Notes under the pieces: model-generated
What the model saw: the letters and a program-made list of their open reading frames with translations, nothing else
The model's database searches: none
Told to the model about the DNA's origin: nothing
Assembly (NCBI RefSeq): GCF_050016015.1
Contig: NZ_JBNHEQ010000220.1
Location: forward strand, 1 to 64,000
DNA length: 64,000 bases
Reading direction: 5' to 3'
From: Trichodesmium sp002260545
GTDB lineage: Bacteria; Cyanobacteriota; Cyanobacteriia; Cyanobacteriales; Microcoleaceae
Part shown: positions 28,683 to 37,282 of the stretch, in pieces
Layout: every line of letters begins with the position of its first letter
How positions within the stretch are numbered: position 1 is the stretch's first letter
Position numbers and translations under genes: made by a program

Positions 28683-29663
28683 ATGCAAACTAATCAAAAA
28701 CTTACCTTTCCCAAAATGGGTTGTGGGACATGGGCATGGGGCAACCGTCTCCTCTGGGGATATGACCAAAGTATGGATAACGAGCTGCAAAATGTATTTA
28801 ACCTCTGTGTTGCTAATGGCGTAACTTTATTTGATACGGGTGACTCCTACGGGACTGGCAAATTAAACGGACGTAGTGAAATGTTGTTGGGGCAATTTTC
28901 TCAAGGATATAGGGGGGCAAACCAAGATAATATTTGCATTGCCACAAAACTTGCTGCTTATCCCTGGAGGTGGAGTCGCCAAGCAATGATTACAGCTTGT
29001 GGAGCATCTGCTCAACGTCTCGGTAAAAATGTTGATTTGGTACAGATGCACTGGTCTACTGCCAACTATCTTCCTTGGCAAGAATGGGGACTGTTAGATG
29101 GTTTAGCTGATTTGTATGAACAAGGAAAAGTGAAGGGAGTGGGGTTATCGAACTACGGACCGAAACGACTGAAGCAAGTGCATAAAATATTTAGCGATCG
29201 CGGCGTTCCTATTACTACTTTACAGGTTCAATATTCTCTATTATCAACCTACCCAGTTACAGAATTAGGATTAAAAGAAGTTTGTGATGAATTGGGAATT
29301 AAATTAATTGCATATAGTCCTTTAGCATTAGGAATATTAACAGGAAAGTATTCTGAAAAAGGTTCTTTTCCTCAAGGTATTCGAGGTATTTTATTTAAAC
29401 AGATATTACCAGGAGTTCGCCCATTATTATCATGTTTAGAAGCCATAGCAAAATCCCGAAATAAAACTATGTCGCAAGTAGCAATTAATTGGTGTATTTG
29501 TAAAGGTACAATTCCGATTCCGGGAGCAAAAAATCAGGTACAGGCAGAACAGAATATTGGTGCTTTAGGTTGGAAGTTAGATTCTGGTGAAGTTGCAGAA
29601 TTAGATAAAGCTGCTGCTAGTACAGACAAGAAGATGGTGCAAAATATTTTTCAGACTAAATAG
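28683..29663 (+). CDS. Aldo/keto reductase family oxidoreductase
   Basis: A 326-residue TIM-barrel NADPH-dependent oxidoreductase. Family signatures in order: LFDTGDSYGTG (catalytic Asp and Tyr, residues about 39-49), IATKLA (catalytic Lys, about 78), LVQMHW (His, about 120), VGLSNYG (about 154), LIAYSPLALGILTGKY (about 210), and IPIPGAKNQVQAEQNIGALGW near the C-terminus that binds NADP. It resembles plant pyridoxal reductase/auxin-induced-like members common in cyanobacteria. Substrate unknown. It lies 86 bases after the HAD gene and may share its promoter. Confidence 0.9.
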   Translation: MQTNQKLTFPKMGCGTWAWGNRLLWGYDQSMDNELQNVFNLCVANGVTLFDTGDSYGTGKLNGRSEMLLGQFSQGYRGANQDNICIATKLAAYPWRWSRQAMITACGASAQRLGKNVDLVQMHWSTANYLPWQEWGLLDGLADLYEQGKVKGVGLSNYGPKRLKQVHKIFSDRGVPITTLQVQYSLLSTYPVTELGLKEVCDELGIKLIAYSPLALGILTGKYSEKGSFPQGIRGILFKQILPGVRPLLSCLEAIAKSRNKTMSQVAINWCICKGTIPIPGAKNQVQAEQNIGALGWKLDSGEVAELDKAAASTDKKMVQNIFQTK

Positions 29664-29882
29664 TTTTTTTCAACAAAAAAATGAATCAAGATCGATTTAT
29701 TTGCGAGTCGTTATATTCTTTTGCATTAATGATAATGCAATATTTCTATAATTTACAGAGTTATAAATAAGTTCTATAAATAGCTATTGACATTATCTAA
29801 ATTCAAAGGTATGTTCAATTTAGTCTAGCTTTACTAGGCTAAATTTTTGGCATCATTGTAATCACGAATACTATTCAATAAA

Positions 29883-30551
29883 ATGAATCCACCAATCGAA
29901 CTTTTTACCTTTCAAGGCAGTCTTTTTGGTTGGCGAGTACAGCTTGCTTTAGCAATTAATAATTTTGATTATGTTTGTAATTATTTAGACCCAGTAAAAG
30001 GAGAACATAAAGCTCTTGATTATGTAGCTTTAAATCCTCGTGGAAAAGTTCCATTACTCAAACATGGAGAATTTTTTGTCCGTGAATCTATAGCGATTTT
30101 AGTATATTTAGATTCTCTATATCCTGAGTGGCAACTTTTTGGCAATACTAGCCAATAAAAAGCAAAAATTTACCAACAGGTATGTGAAATTGATAATATA
30201 ATTGTACTTCCTTTATTCCAGCTAATCCCACCAATTTTCTTTGGAGGTATAGCAGGAAAAGAGGAAGAAATTCTTGAAAATTTCCAAAAATTAAAAGTTG
30301 AATTTACCATGCTTAATGATAATATTTCAGCCGATGAAAATTGGTGAGCAGGGGATAAATTATCAGCAGCAGATATTGCCATTTATCCTGTTGTTAGATT
30401 TGTGGAAAAGTTAGCAGCTCAGGAAGATGTCAGTAAGTTAAATCTTGACATATTACCGATACAGGAAAAATATCCAAAATTAGGAAATTTAGTGCAAAAA
30501 ATTGATGAAATGCCTAATGTAGAAAGTCTCTATCCTCCTGACTGGCGTTAA
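29883..30551 (+). pseudogene. Glutathione S-transferase with two in-frame stops
   Basis: A single frame across 669 bases reads as a GST of about 222 residues. The thioredoxin-like N-terminal domain has LNPRGKVPLLKHG and ESIAILVYLD (glutathione-binding region). The helical C-terminal domain has AGDKLSAADIAIYPVVRF. TAA at 30156-30158 and TGA at 30345-30347 interrupt it; the second sits just before AGDKLSAADI. Otherwise the frame is uninterrupted and well conserved, so the inactivation is recent. Confidence 0.88.
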
Positions 30552-30791
30552 AAAAACCGTAGGGGCGAATGGCATTCGCCCTTATGACATTCGCTCTATG
30601 GCATTCGCCTTTGTAGGTACGTTGCATGCAACGTCCCTACTGGGTTATCCTTTTTTATGTTAGTAACCTGAAAACTGCTGTATGATATAGCAGTTAAAGT
30701 AAAGATTAACACATTGATTAATCCTCAAACTCTCTCAGATATTACTTTTGAATTTTGACTTTTGACTTTTGATTTGCGCATAGCGCTATAA
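30552..30791. repeat. Palindromic repeats downstream of the GST pseudogene
   Basis: Tightly packed small palindromes: GGGGCGAATGGCATTCGCCC (about 30562), a second CATTCGC block, and ACGTTGCATGCAACGT (about 30619). A related GGGGCGAACGGCCGTTCGCC palindrome occurs at 37120, at the other end of the lysS-flanked segment. Confidence 0.6.
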
Positions 30792-31055
30792 TTAATCCTT
30801 CAAAGTCGATCGCATAGTCGGGAACATAATTACATCTCGAATGCTTTGAGTATTTGTCAGCAACATCACCACACGGTCAACCCCAATACCCATTCCACCA
30901 CAGTTAGGCATCCCCAGTGACAACGCCTGAATAAAGTCTTCATCTATTGGGTGTGCTTCATCATCTCCCGCTTCTCTTTGGGCGATCTGTTCCTCAAAAC
31001 GTTTGCGTTGGTCTTGGGGATCGTTTAACTCGGAGAAACCATTAGAATATTCGGT
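30792..31055 (-). pseudogene. lysS: Detached 3' end of lysS
   Basis: 264 bases matching the last 88 codons of the full lysS at 37283-38851, same strand, offset 6491. It includes motif 3 (GMGIGVDRVVMLLTN). There are 17 base differences, of which 16 are synonymous; the one amino-acid change is Met to Ile. The match stops abruptly at 31055, and the frame continues upstream for 14 unrelated codons to an ATG at 31097, so the fragment is not a functional synthetase. A decayed integrase lies right beside it. Confidence 0.93.
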
Positions 31056-31170
31056 ATGGTCATTAATCTTAATTGTATGTTGACATTGAGAGAACATTTA
31101 AAGTTACTTTTTAAGTAGTGAATCTTCTAGTAATTGAAAGGCTTTTTGAGCAGCAATTTCAGCTTTTTTT

Positions 31171-32040
31171 TTAGGTAACTTTTTGATAAGGTAATGTGGT
31201 AGTAATGCTTTTGTGCCCTATTAAAGCTTTCAGTTCTTGAATTATGATTAAACCAACTCTTTCGGTGGCAAAAGTATGTCGTAGGTCATGGAGTCTCACT
31301 CCTTCAAGTAAGGGATGATTTTGAGTTAATTTTTTCCAATCTTTATTGACTGTACGATAGCTGACATGAGTTATTTATTTTGAAAATGGTTTTGGAGCTT
31401 TCAACAATGCTGGATGTGGCTGATGTAGGTAATATTGAAGATATTTTTCGCGGGACAATTGCTGCATCTTTATTGTCATAGCACCATCGTTGAAAGTTAC
31501 CTTTTCCTCTGACTACAAATTTGTAGTTTATTGGGTTAATTCTGTAGTTTATTTTTGTCTATTTTTTCTAATAGTTCGTCTATTATTGATTGTTTTGAAT
31601 GGATAAGCTTGACGATTTTGTAGAGATGGTAGTTAATTATGATTACTTTGTATAGTAAATAAAGTTGGTTGTGAGTAAAATAATGAATAACTTGCTCAGC
31701 ATTATGTTCACCCTTATTTCCCTCTGGTTTTCCCTTGGGGAATTGTCCAATAGGATTGGTTTTTATGTAGTTGGAATTTACTGCCAAGTTTAGTCAGGCA
31801 TTAATGACAGTTTGATGATGGTTATGAGTGGTGTATGAGAGATGATTTATGAGGTAGTCATGCAGGGTCTGACCATCCAATAATTCTCTTGGCAAATAAC
31901 CAGATTTTTTGAGAAGGGGGAGTAGAATTTTTTCATCGGAACAAAGGGTATTTCCAGTCCCTAACGTGGTAAAAATTGGGTTGCTGTTGTGGCTAATGTG
32001 GCGGACAATTAGATCAAAAAAAAACTTTATACAGGACTCC
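31171..32040 (-). pseudogene. Tyrosine recombinase (phage-type integrase) pseudogene
   Basis: The minus strand carries, in order and across stops and a frame change, the pieces of a tyrosine integrase. An N-terminal core-binding part reads GYLPRELLDGQTLHDYL and NAxLNLAVNSNYIKTNPIG, with TAG in place of a likely Trp codon near 31798. The catalytic part reads LLEGVRLHDLRHTFATE (Arg and His of the HxxR motif) and LKALIGHKSITTT (His of the GH motif), followed by TLPYQKV in place of the usual Tyr-containing segment. An additional TAA falls near 31375. Position next to the lysS repeat suits an integrase adjoining its attachment site. Confidence 0.82.
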
Positions 32041-32159
32041 CCAAATTTGGTCTATTTGCATGCAAATACATCTGCCAAATTGGCAACCACTCCCGAATTA
32101 TTTTGCTTATATTAAAGATGTCAAACAAAACAAAGTTGTTTGAAGCTTTCAAAAACAAA
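32041..32159 (+). promoter_or_regulatory. Upstream/leader region of peptide copy 1 (5' exon of the intron)
   Basis: Bases 32066-32159 match the region just upstream of peptide copy 2 (34026-34115): AATACATCTGCCAAATTGGC, then TTATTTTGCTT and ATGTCAAACAAAACAAA. This shows that the intron starting at 32160 lies inside what was the untranslated leader of peptide gene 1. TGCCAAATTGGCA is a perfect dyad and a candidate operator. Confidence 0.6.
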
Positions 32160-32831
32160 GTGCGATTCGTTTGGCCTAAGTAAACCCTAGTTTACGTTCC
32201 GCCAGCCCTGTAAAAGGGTAACTCTGATACTGATGGAGGTTAAATTCCTTCCCACACCGATGCCGTGTGACTCTAATCTCCCAGAATTCAGAATTAGCAA
32301 CTCTTGGTTTCAGTGCATGGGTATAAAGGGAAATAAGGGTAATGTCATCCCAATCCTTTGCACGGGTAGTTAGCCAAGTTTATCGTACAGAGAATCTAGT
32401 ATTATGGGTCGTGATGAGAAACAGGATAAAAGCGTTGATACTCCTGAAGCAAAAGGTATACATCACATAATTTGAACCAATCATTTGTTGTTCGTTTCGT
32501 ATCTAATTAGAGGTGGGCTTAGACTAGGGGCCTAAAGCTAACGTCAAATGAGATCAGGGAACGAAGTAACCCCTTTTCGACTCTCAATGATGAGTAGGGA
32601 AAGCGTAAACCTTTGTTGATTACGGATAACGATTCCTCAAGAGGCAAGCCTCGATTCAACAATTAATAATTAATTATTACCTCTCCTTGAAAACGAATAG
32701 GATTGACTAAAAGGGAATTTTTTTCTTCCAAACGCAAATCCTTTGTTATTAGGAGCCGTGTGAGCTGGAAACTCTCATGTACGGCACGTGAAGCAGAGGT
32801 GAGGGATAGGGAAATCCCTATCGACTCTAAC
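32160..32831 (+). ncRNA. ORF-less group II intron in the leader of peptide gene 1
   Basis: The 5' end is GTGCGATTCG (consensus GUGYG). A domain I typical of cyanobacterial IIB introns follows. Domain V lies near 32753-32787, with the AGC catalytic triad in GAGCCGTGTG and a GGAAAC loop region. Domain VI follows with a GATAGGG/CCCTATC stem and a bulged A at 32824, eight bases from the AAC 3' end. No maturase is encoded; domain IV is only about 100-150 bases. Comparing the flanks with peptide copies 2 and 3 gives independent support for both boundaries. Splicing would need a maturase in trans. Confidence 0.88.
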
Positions 32832-32846
32832 TTAAGAACACACACA

Positions 32847-33137
32847 ATAATTATTTTACAATTAAACTACTTAGAAACTGCCAACGAAGAAGTACTTGGT
32901 GGCGGTGGTGTTAAATTCGACAGCTACTTCAAAAAGAATGTGTATGTCACAGAATACTTTAACACTGTAGTCAAAAACGACATATATTCCAAAGTTTACC
33001 TGACTGGCAACGCTGCTGAAGGTCAAGCGATAGCTGATGCTTATGGCAAAAATACTAAGACGATCACCGACACTGGTGCTCAAGCTACTGACTACAGTTC
33101 TGAGTCCTTCAGCAAATCAATTGCTGCTGTTTACTAA
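32847..33137 (+). CDS. Double-glycine-leader-like peptide, copy 1 (ATG lost)
   Basis: 96 residues (ILQLNYLETANEEVLGGGG leader, then a core) almost identical to copies 2 and 3. At the position of their ATG it has ATA, the third and fourth codons differ (TTA CAA for TCT GAA), and it ends in VY instead of VG. The frame is open upstream through domains V and VI of the intron back to a TTG at 32703, with no ATG. Either it is silent, or it starts at a rare codon or as an extended form from unspliced RNA. The intron ends 15 bases upstream of the ATA. Confidence 0.6.
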   Translation: MIILQLNYLETANEEVLGGGGVKFDSYFKKNVYVTEYFNTVVKNDIYSKVYLTGNAAEGQAIADAYGKNTKTITDTGAQATDYSSESFSKSIAAVY

Positions 33138-34128
33138 TTCCATCATTTATCCAAGATTTGGGAAATAAGTTATTTGTCAAGTTTTCCCCTGCTCCTCTCC
33201 ATGAGGAGCAGAAAACTTGGCAACAAGCTGAACATGAATGGGCTCAAAGTCGCTGAAAACTGGAAAAAGTTTTCAGCGCTCAAATTGCACCTGTGATGTA
33301 TAGCCAAAGGTTGATTATTGCTCTTCGGTGGTTTGAGCCTTTCAATATGTCCTAACCTTTGTGGCTACCCCTATCAAGAAAAGTTGCTCTTAGTTAACAA
33401 TTTTGAGCCACACCAGAGCAGATATTAATTCGTATTTCCCTAGGTAATACCCTGATTGATCACAAACAGAGCGATCGCTAAATACGGAAGTCTTGTCCGA
33501 GCTGAGTTTTCGAGGTAGAAATGCCTAGTCCCGAAAACAACAGTGTGTTAATCTGTCACGACTCAAAATTCTCATTAATTAGAGCTTTGTCAAAATTATC
33601 AATCAATCACATTTTGAGACGAGAAAAATAATTATTTTTCTCACAAAAATTCAAGTAAATAAAATCATAAAATCGGCGATATTATTGTCATAATAAAACC
33701 TGAAAAATGACTAATTATATCTAATTTAATGAATTCAGTTTATGCAAAAAATTAAGCCTTGATTGAGTTAAAGGAAAATAAATAATTGCTCAACTGAAAA
33801 CTCGTCATGGAGTCATCAAAGAAAAATCGTGACAAAAGTTTTTTATGGTAATTAATGGTTAATATGCGTCATATTTAAACCTTTTTACCAGACTCAAAAC
33901 TTACGGTTTCTTTACTTTTAAGTTTGTGTTTTATCCTGTTAATACTATCATAGCTGCTTAATTCTCTTGAAGAATTAAGCAGCTTTTTATGGCAAAAAAA
34001 CTAGAAAAAATTAGTCTATTTTTTTTCAATACATCTGCCAAATTGGCAACCAATCCCGAATTATTTTGCTTGTATTAAAAATGTCAAAAAAAAACAAAAC
34101 TGTTTGAGAAAAAATAAGGCAACACACA
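33138..34128. other. Spacer between peptide copies 1 and 2, with hairpins
   Basis: After copy 1 comes a long hairpin (AAGTTTTCCCCTGCTCCTC pairing with GAGGAGCAGAAAACTT, 33180-33220), then a CGCTGAAAACT / AGTTTTCAGCG stem (33253-33280). Bases about 33245-33385 recur after copy 3 (34984-35126). GAGAAAAATAATTATTTTTCTC (33619-33641) is a palindrome. No protein gene seen; the stretch 33400-33950 could be transcript tail or a small RNA ending at the terminator at 33952-33990. Confidence 0.5.
33952..33990 (+). terminator. Strong rho-independent terminator before peptide copy 2
   Basis: A perfect 14-bp stem, AGCTGCTTAATTCT pairing with AGAATTAAGCAGCT, with a 5-base loop and a TTTTT tail. It isolates peptide copies 2 and 3 from upstream transcription, or ends an unannotated transcript from 33400-33950. 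Confidence 0.88.
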
Positions 34129-34419
34129 ATGATTATTTCTGAATTAAACTACTTGGAAACTGCCAACGAAGAAGTACTTGGTGGCGGTGGGATTAAATTC
34201 GACAGCTACTTCAAAAAGAATGTATATGTCACAGAATACTTTAACACTGTAGTCAAAAACGACATATATTCCAAAGTTGACGTTACTGGCAACGCGGCTG
34301 AAGCTCAAGCGATAGCTGATGCTTATGGCAAAAATACTAAGACGATCACCGACACTGGTGCTCAAGCTACTGACTACAGTTCTGAGTCCTTCAGCAAATC
34401 AATTGCTGCTGTTGGCTAA
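34129..34419 (+). CDS. Double-glycine-leader-like peptide, copy 2
   Basis: A 96-residue peptide. Residues 1-19 (SELNYLETANEEVLGGGG region) look like an N-terminal secretion leader ending at a glycine run, as in cyanobacterial bacteriocin-like precursors. The processed part would be about 77 residues: no cysteine, rich in Tyr, Lys, Ser and Thr, and ending in FSKSIAAVG. The start is supported by ATAAGG 9 bases upstream. The function and the processing site are inferred; a structural or calcium-linked surface peptide is also possible. The encoded protein is identical to copy 3. Confidence 0.75.
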   Translation: MIISELNYLETANEEVLGGGGIKFDSYFKKNVYVTEYFNTVVKNDIYSKVDVTGNAAEAQAIADAYGKNTKTITDTGAQATDYSSESFSKSIAAVG

Positions 34420-34575
34420 TTCCCATTTGATTGATCCCTGATTAGGATTCTCAATGGCTTTGTCAAGTTTTCCCCTGCTTAATTAAATCCATCAGGAGCT
34501 GAAAACTTGGCAACAAAGCCGAACATGAATGTCAAACAAAACAAAACTGTTTGAGAAAAAATAAGGCAACACACA
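34420..34575. repeat. Tandem duplication junction between peptide copies 2 and 3
   Basis: Copies 2 and 3 are offset by exactly 447 bases and include the leader and the GTCAAGTTTTCCCCTGC hairpin. The second copy begins in the middle of the first copy's downstream sequence (near 34529, where AACATGAATG joins TCAAACAAAA). This removes the second hairpin (GTTTTCAGCG type) that follows copies 1 and 3. Confidence 0.85.
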
Positions 34576-34866
34576 ATGATTATTTCTGAATTAAACTACT
34601 TGGAAACTGCCAACGAAGAAGTACTTGGTGGCGGTGGGATTAAATTCGACAGCTACTTCAAAAAGAATGTATATGTCACAGAATACTTTAACACTGTAGT
34701 CAAAAACGACATATATTCCAAAGTTGACGTTACTGGCAACGCGGCTGAAGCTCAAGCGATAGCTGATGCTTATGGCAAAAATACTAAGACGATCACCGAC
34801 ACTGGTGCTCAAGCTACTGACTACAGTTCTGAGTCCTTCAGCAAATCAATTGCTGCTGTTGGCTAA
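34576..34866 (+). CDS. Double-glycine-leader-like peptide, copy 3
   Basis: The same 96-residue protein as copy 2, from an almost identical upstream region (ATAAGG, then ACACACAATG). Its downstream region carries both hairpins and matches the region after copy 1. This indicates that the ancestral arrangement was two copies (1 and 3) and that copy 2 arose later by the 447-base tandem duplication. An open antisense frame shows no coding signs. Confidence 0.75.
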   Translation: MIISELNYLETANEEVLGGGGIKFDSYFKKNVYVTEYFNTVVKNDIYSKVDVTGNAAEAQAIADAYGKNTKTITDTGAQATDYSSESFSKSIAAVG

Positions 34867-35448
34867 TTCCCATTTGATTGATCCCTGATTAGGATTCTCA
34901 ATGGCTTTGTCAAGTTTTCCCCTGCTTAATTAAATCCATCAGGAGCTGAAAACTTGGCAACAAAGCCGAAAATGAATGTGATCAGAGTCGCTGAAAGCTG
35001 GAAAAAGTTTTCAGCGCTCAAATTAATTCTGATGTATAGCTAAAGGCAGAAGATTGATTATTGCTATTGGGTGGTTTGAGCCTTTCAATATGTCCTAACC
35101 TTTGTGGCTACCGCTATCAAGAAAAAACGTAATATTATCAGGGTTTCAAGTTTTTTGGCTCGGCACTGAAACTATTATTATTTTGTTTTTTAATTCGGGA
35201 GCATCCCACTTTTTGGCAGGTCATTGCCAACGTAACGTTCATCGAAAATGTTCCCGAAGGTAGTGGAGTGAAGCAATCGCAAAATCTCTCACCAAGAAGA
35301 AAATAATGGGATGGCTTCGTCGTTTTTCCACCTTGCGGGAAGCAAGCTACGCAATGACAGTTATTCTTTATGTTGAAAAATAAAAACAGGGATGCACCCC
35401 TTAAGTAGAATCTAAGAAATATAATTTTAGGAGATAAATATAAATATC
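34867..35448. other. Intergenic region between peptide copy 3 and the RTX gene
   Basis: Contains the hairpin pair after copy 3 (34912-35015) and the 140-base block shared with the region after copy 1. 35160-35448 shows no gene. GGGAAGCAAGCTACGCAATGA (about 35338) resembles the dispersed 'bases around GCAATGACG' repeat near 4630. TTTTAGGAGATAAATATAAATATC precedes the RTX start. Confidence 0.5.
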
Positions 35449-36561
35449 ATGGCTACAATAGAAGGAACTGATGGAAACGACTTCTTGCTCATCCCTAGAG
35501 GTAATTCAGAAGATAATTTAGTTCTCGCTTATGGAGGAGACGATAATATCATCGCTCGTGGCGGAAACGATACCTTAGTTGGTTTTGCCGGCACTGACTT
35601 CATCAAAGGGGACGCCGGGGATGACGAGATATATGGAGATGGGGACGGAGTTTCCAATGGTAACGACCAACTCTTGGGCAATGCTGGCAGTGACACCATC
35701 TACGGGGGTGATGGTGATGATCAAATCATAGGAGATGGTTCTCGTGACAATGGTAATGACGAGCTCTTCGGTGAGGGCGGTAATGATTTTCTCACCGGGG
35801 GCAATGGCTCGGATACACTGGATGGCGGGGACGGCAATGACACCCAAATCGGCGGCAGAGGCGATGACATTCTCGATGGGGGCGAAGGCGACGACCAGCT
35901 ATTAGATAACGAGGGTGATGACCTACACTTCGGGAGGGGTGGCAATGACTCCCTTTTTGGGAGCGATGGCAATGATATCCTGCTCGGTGGCAGTGGCAAT
36001 GACGATATTGAGGGTGGTGCAGACAATGACCAACTCTTCGGTGAAGGAGACAATGACAATATCCGAGGAGGCAGCGGTGACGATCGTATTTGGGGTGGCA
36101 GCAACAATAGTTCTCCTAGCGGTGATGACAACCTTGATGGTGAAAAAGGCAATGACTTTCTCTTCGGTGAAGATGGCAATGACAATCTCAACGGGGGTGA
36201 CGGCTTTGACACTGTCGACGGTGAAGATGGCAATGACATTCTCATGGGAGGTACTGGCGGTGTAGGAGTTGTTGAAGTTGATATTTTAGTCGGCGGTGAT
36301 GGTGAAGATACCTTTGTGCTTGGGGACGAGAGTAGTGTTTTCTATAGCGGTAATGCTGATAGTGACATTGCAGTCATTCAGGATTTTCAGGTAAATGTAG
36401 ATATCATCCGACTCAATGCAGATGATTTAGGGGGTTATGGTTTTGGCAATGATGCTGGTAACAATGGCTTGCTTTTGTTTAATGACGATATAATTGCGAC
36501 TTTCGTAGGGGTTGATATTGGCTCTATTTTAGACGCTCCCTCTTTTGAATTCGTTTCCTAA
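35449..36561 (+). CDS. RTX (hemolysin-type) calcium-binding repeat protein
   Basis: 370 residues, strongly acidic. From about residue 20 to 290 it consists of nonapeptide repeats of the GGDGNDxLx / GGxGxDxIx type that bind calcium in a parallel beta-roll. The C-terminal 80 residues (DIAVIQDFQVNVDIIRLNADDLGG) form the cap that follows such arrays, and the end FEFVS is a likely type I secretion signal. It has no enzyme domain. Secretion to the cell surface or outside is inferred; no type I transporter is in this window. Its GC-rich repeats differ from the surrounding AT-rich DNA. Confidence 0.9.
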   Translation: MATIEGTDGNDFLLIPRGNSEDNLVLAYGGDDNIIARGGNDTLVGFAGTDFIKGDAGDDEIYGDGDGVSNGNDQLLGNAGSDTIYGGDGDDQIIGDGSRDNGNDELFGEGGNDFLTGGNGSDTLDGGDGNDTQIGGRGDDILDGGEGDDQLLDNEGDDLHFGRGGNDSLFGSDGNDILLGGSGNDDIEGGADNDQLFGEGDNDNIRGGSGDDRIWGGSNNSSPSGDDNLDGEKGNDFLFGEDGNDNLNGGDGFDTVDGEDGNDILMGGTGGVGVVEVDILVGGDGEDTFVLGDESSVFYSGNADSDIAVIQDFQVNVDIIRLNADDLGGYGFGNDAGNNGLLLFNDDIIATFVGVDIGSILDAPSFEFVS

Positions 36562-36624
36562 GGGCTAGTAACTGTTGGCTATAATCTGGTATAATCTATG
36601 TGCTTATCTCCAATTATCTGTTTT

Positions 36625-37135
36625 ATGCTACTTGGATTCAAAACTGAACTGCACCCAAATAAGCAGCAAAAAACATTACTGGCTAAACACGCGCTTTGTA
36701 GCCCGTCATGCTTATAATTGGGGTTTGTGGTTAACTAAAAACATCCTCAATTCCCTATACCAATAATCCTGATAGTAAGCTGAAATTTCCTACTGCTATT
36801 TACTTACATAAGCTCTTAGTAGCAATGGTTAAATCTAATAACTCTTGGTACTATGAAGTGTCTAAGTCTGCTCCTCAATATGCTTTGAGATATTTATCAG
36901 AGGCTTGGAAACGTTGCTTTAACAAAGTTTCTGGTCAACCTCAATTCAAGAGAAAAGGTAGAGATGATAGTTTCACTTTGGATGGCTCAATACCCACCCC
37001 ATCCCCTCCCAGGAGGGGAGCTAGAGGGGTGGGTCAGATAAAATTACCTCGAATTGGATGGATTAAAACTTATGAAATCTTGCCAGATAATGTTACTCCT
37101 AAATCTGTCAGATCTAGTAGGGGCGAACGGCCGTT
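36625..37135 (+). pseudogene. TnpB (IS200/IS605) remnant
   Basis: N-terminal half of a TnpB-type protein across three frames. MLLGFKTELHPNKQQKTLL is in one frame, VARHAYNWGLWLTKNILNS in another, and SNNSWYYEVSKSAPQYALRYL with FKRKGRDDSFTLDG in the third. In the last segment an in-frame palindrome (ACCCACCCCATCCCC / GGGAGCTAGAGGGGTGGGT) of about 45 bases is inserted between FTLDG and IKLPRIGW. The catalytic C-terminal half is missing and the copy stops at a GGGGCGAACGGCC palindrome. Not functional. Confidence 0.85.
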
Positions 37136-37167
37136 CGCCCCTACAGATGGCGTATAATCTTATATTT

Positions 37168-37180
37168 TGCGTAAGTCCTG
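37168..37180. repeat. Solo end of the 39-kb-IS/MITE family
   Basis: TTGCGTAAGTCCTG, identical to the right end of the IS at 39024-40418 and of the two MITEs, here without a partner. It is probably a relic. Confidence 0.6.
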
Positions 37181-37282
37181 TAGTTATTAACTATCAATTA
37201 TTTTATTCAATGGAGTCAAAAATGGCTAAATCTGTAGGGACTTTCCATGAAATGTCCCTACTTTTGCGGAAATTTCTAATAC

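Noticed and set aside
31909..32115. 68-codon plus-strand ORF
   Set aside because: Antisense to the integrase pseudogene and to the peptide leader region.
35721..36245. Long minus-strand frame across the first RTX gene
   Set aside because: Pro/Ser/Leu-rich shadow produced by the regular GGDGND codons; no start signal and no protein family.
36575..36766. Small plus-strand ORF after the first RTX gene
   Set aside because: It is one of the frames of the TnpB remnant (VARHAYNWGLWL) and not a gene by itself.
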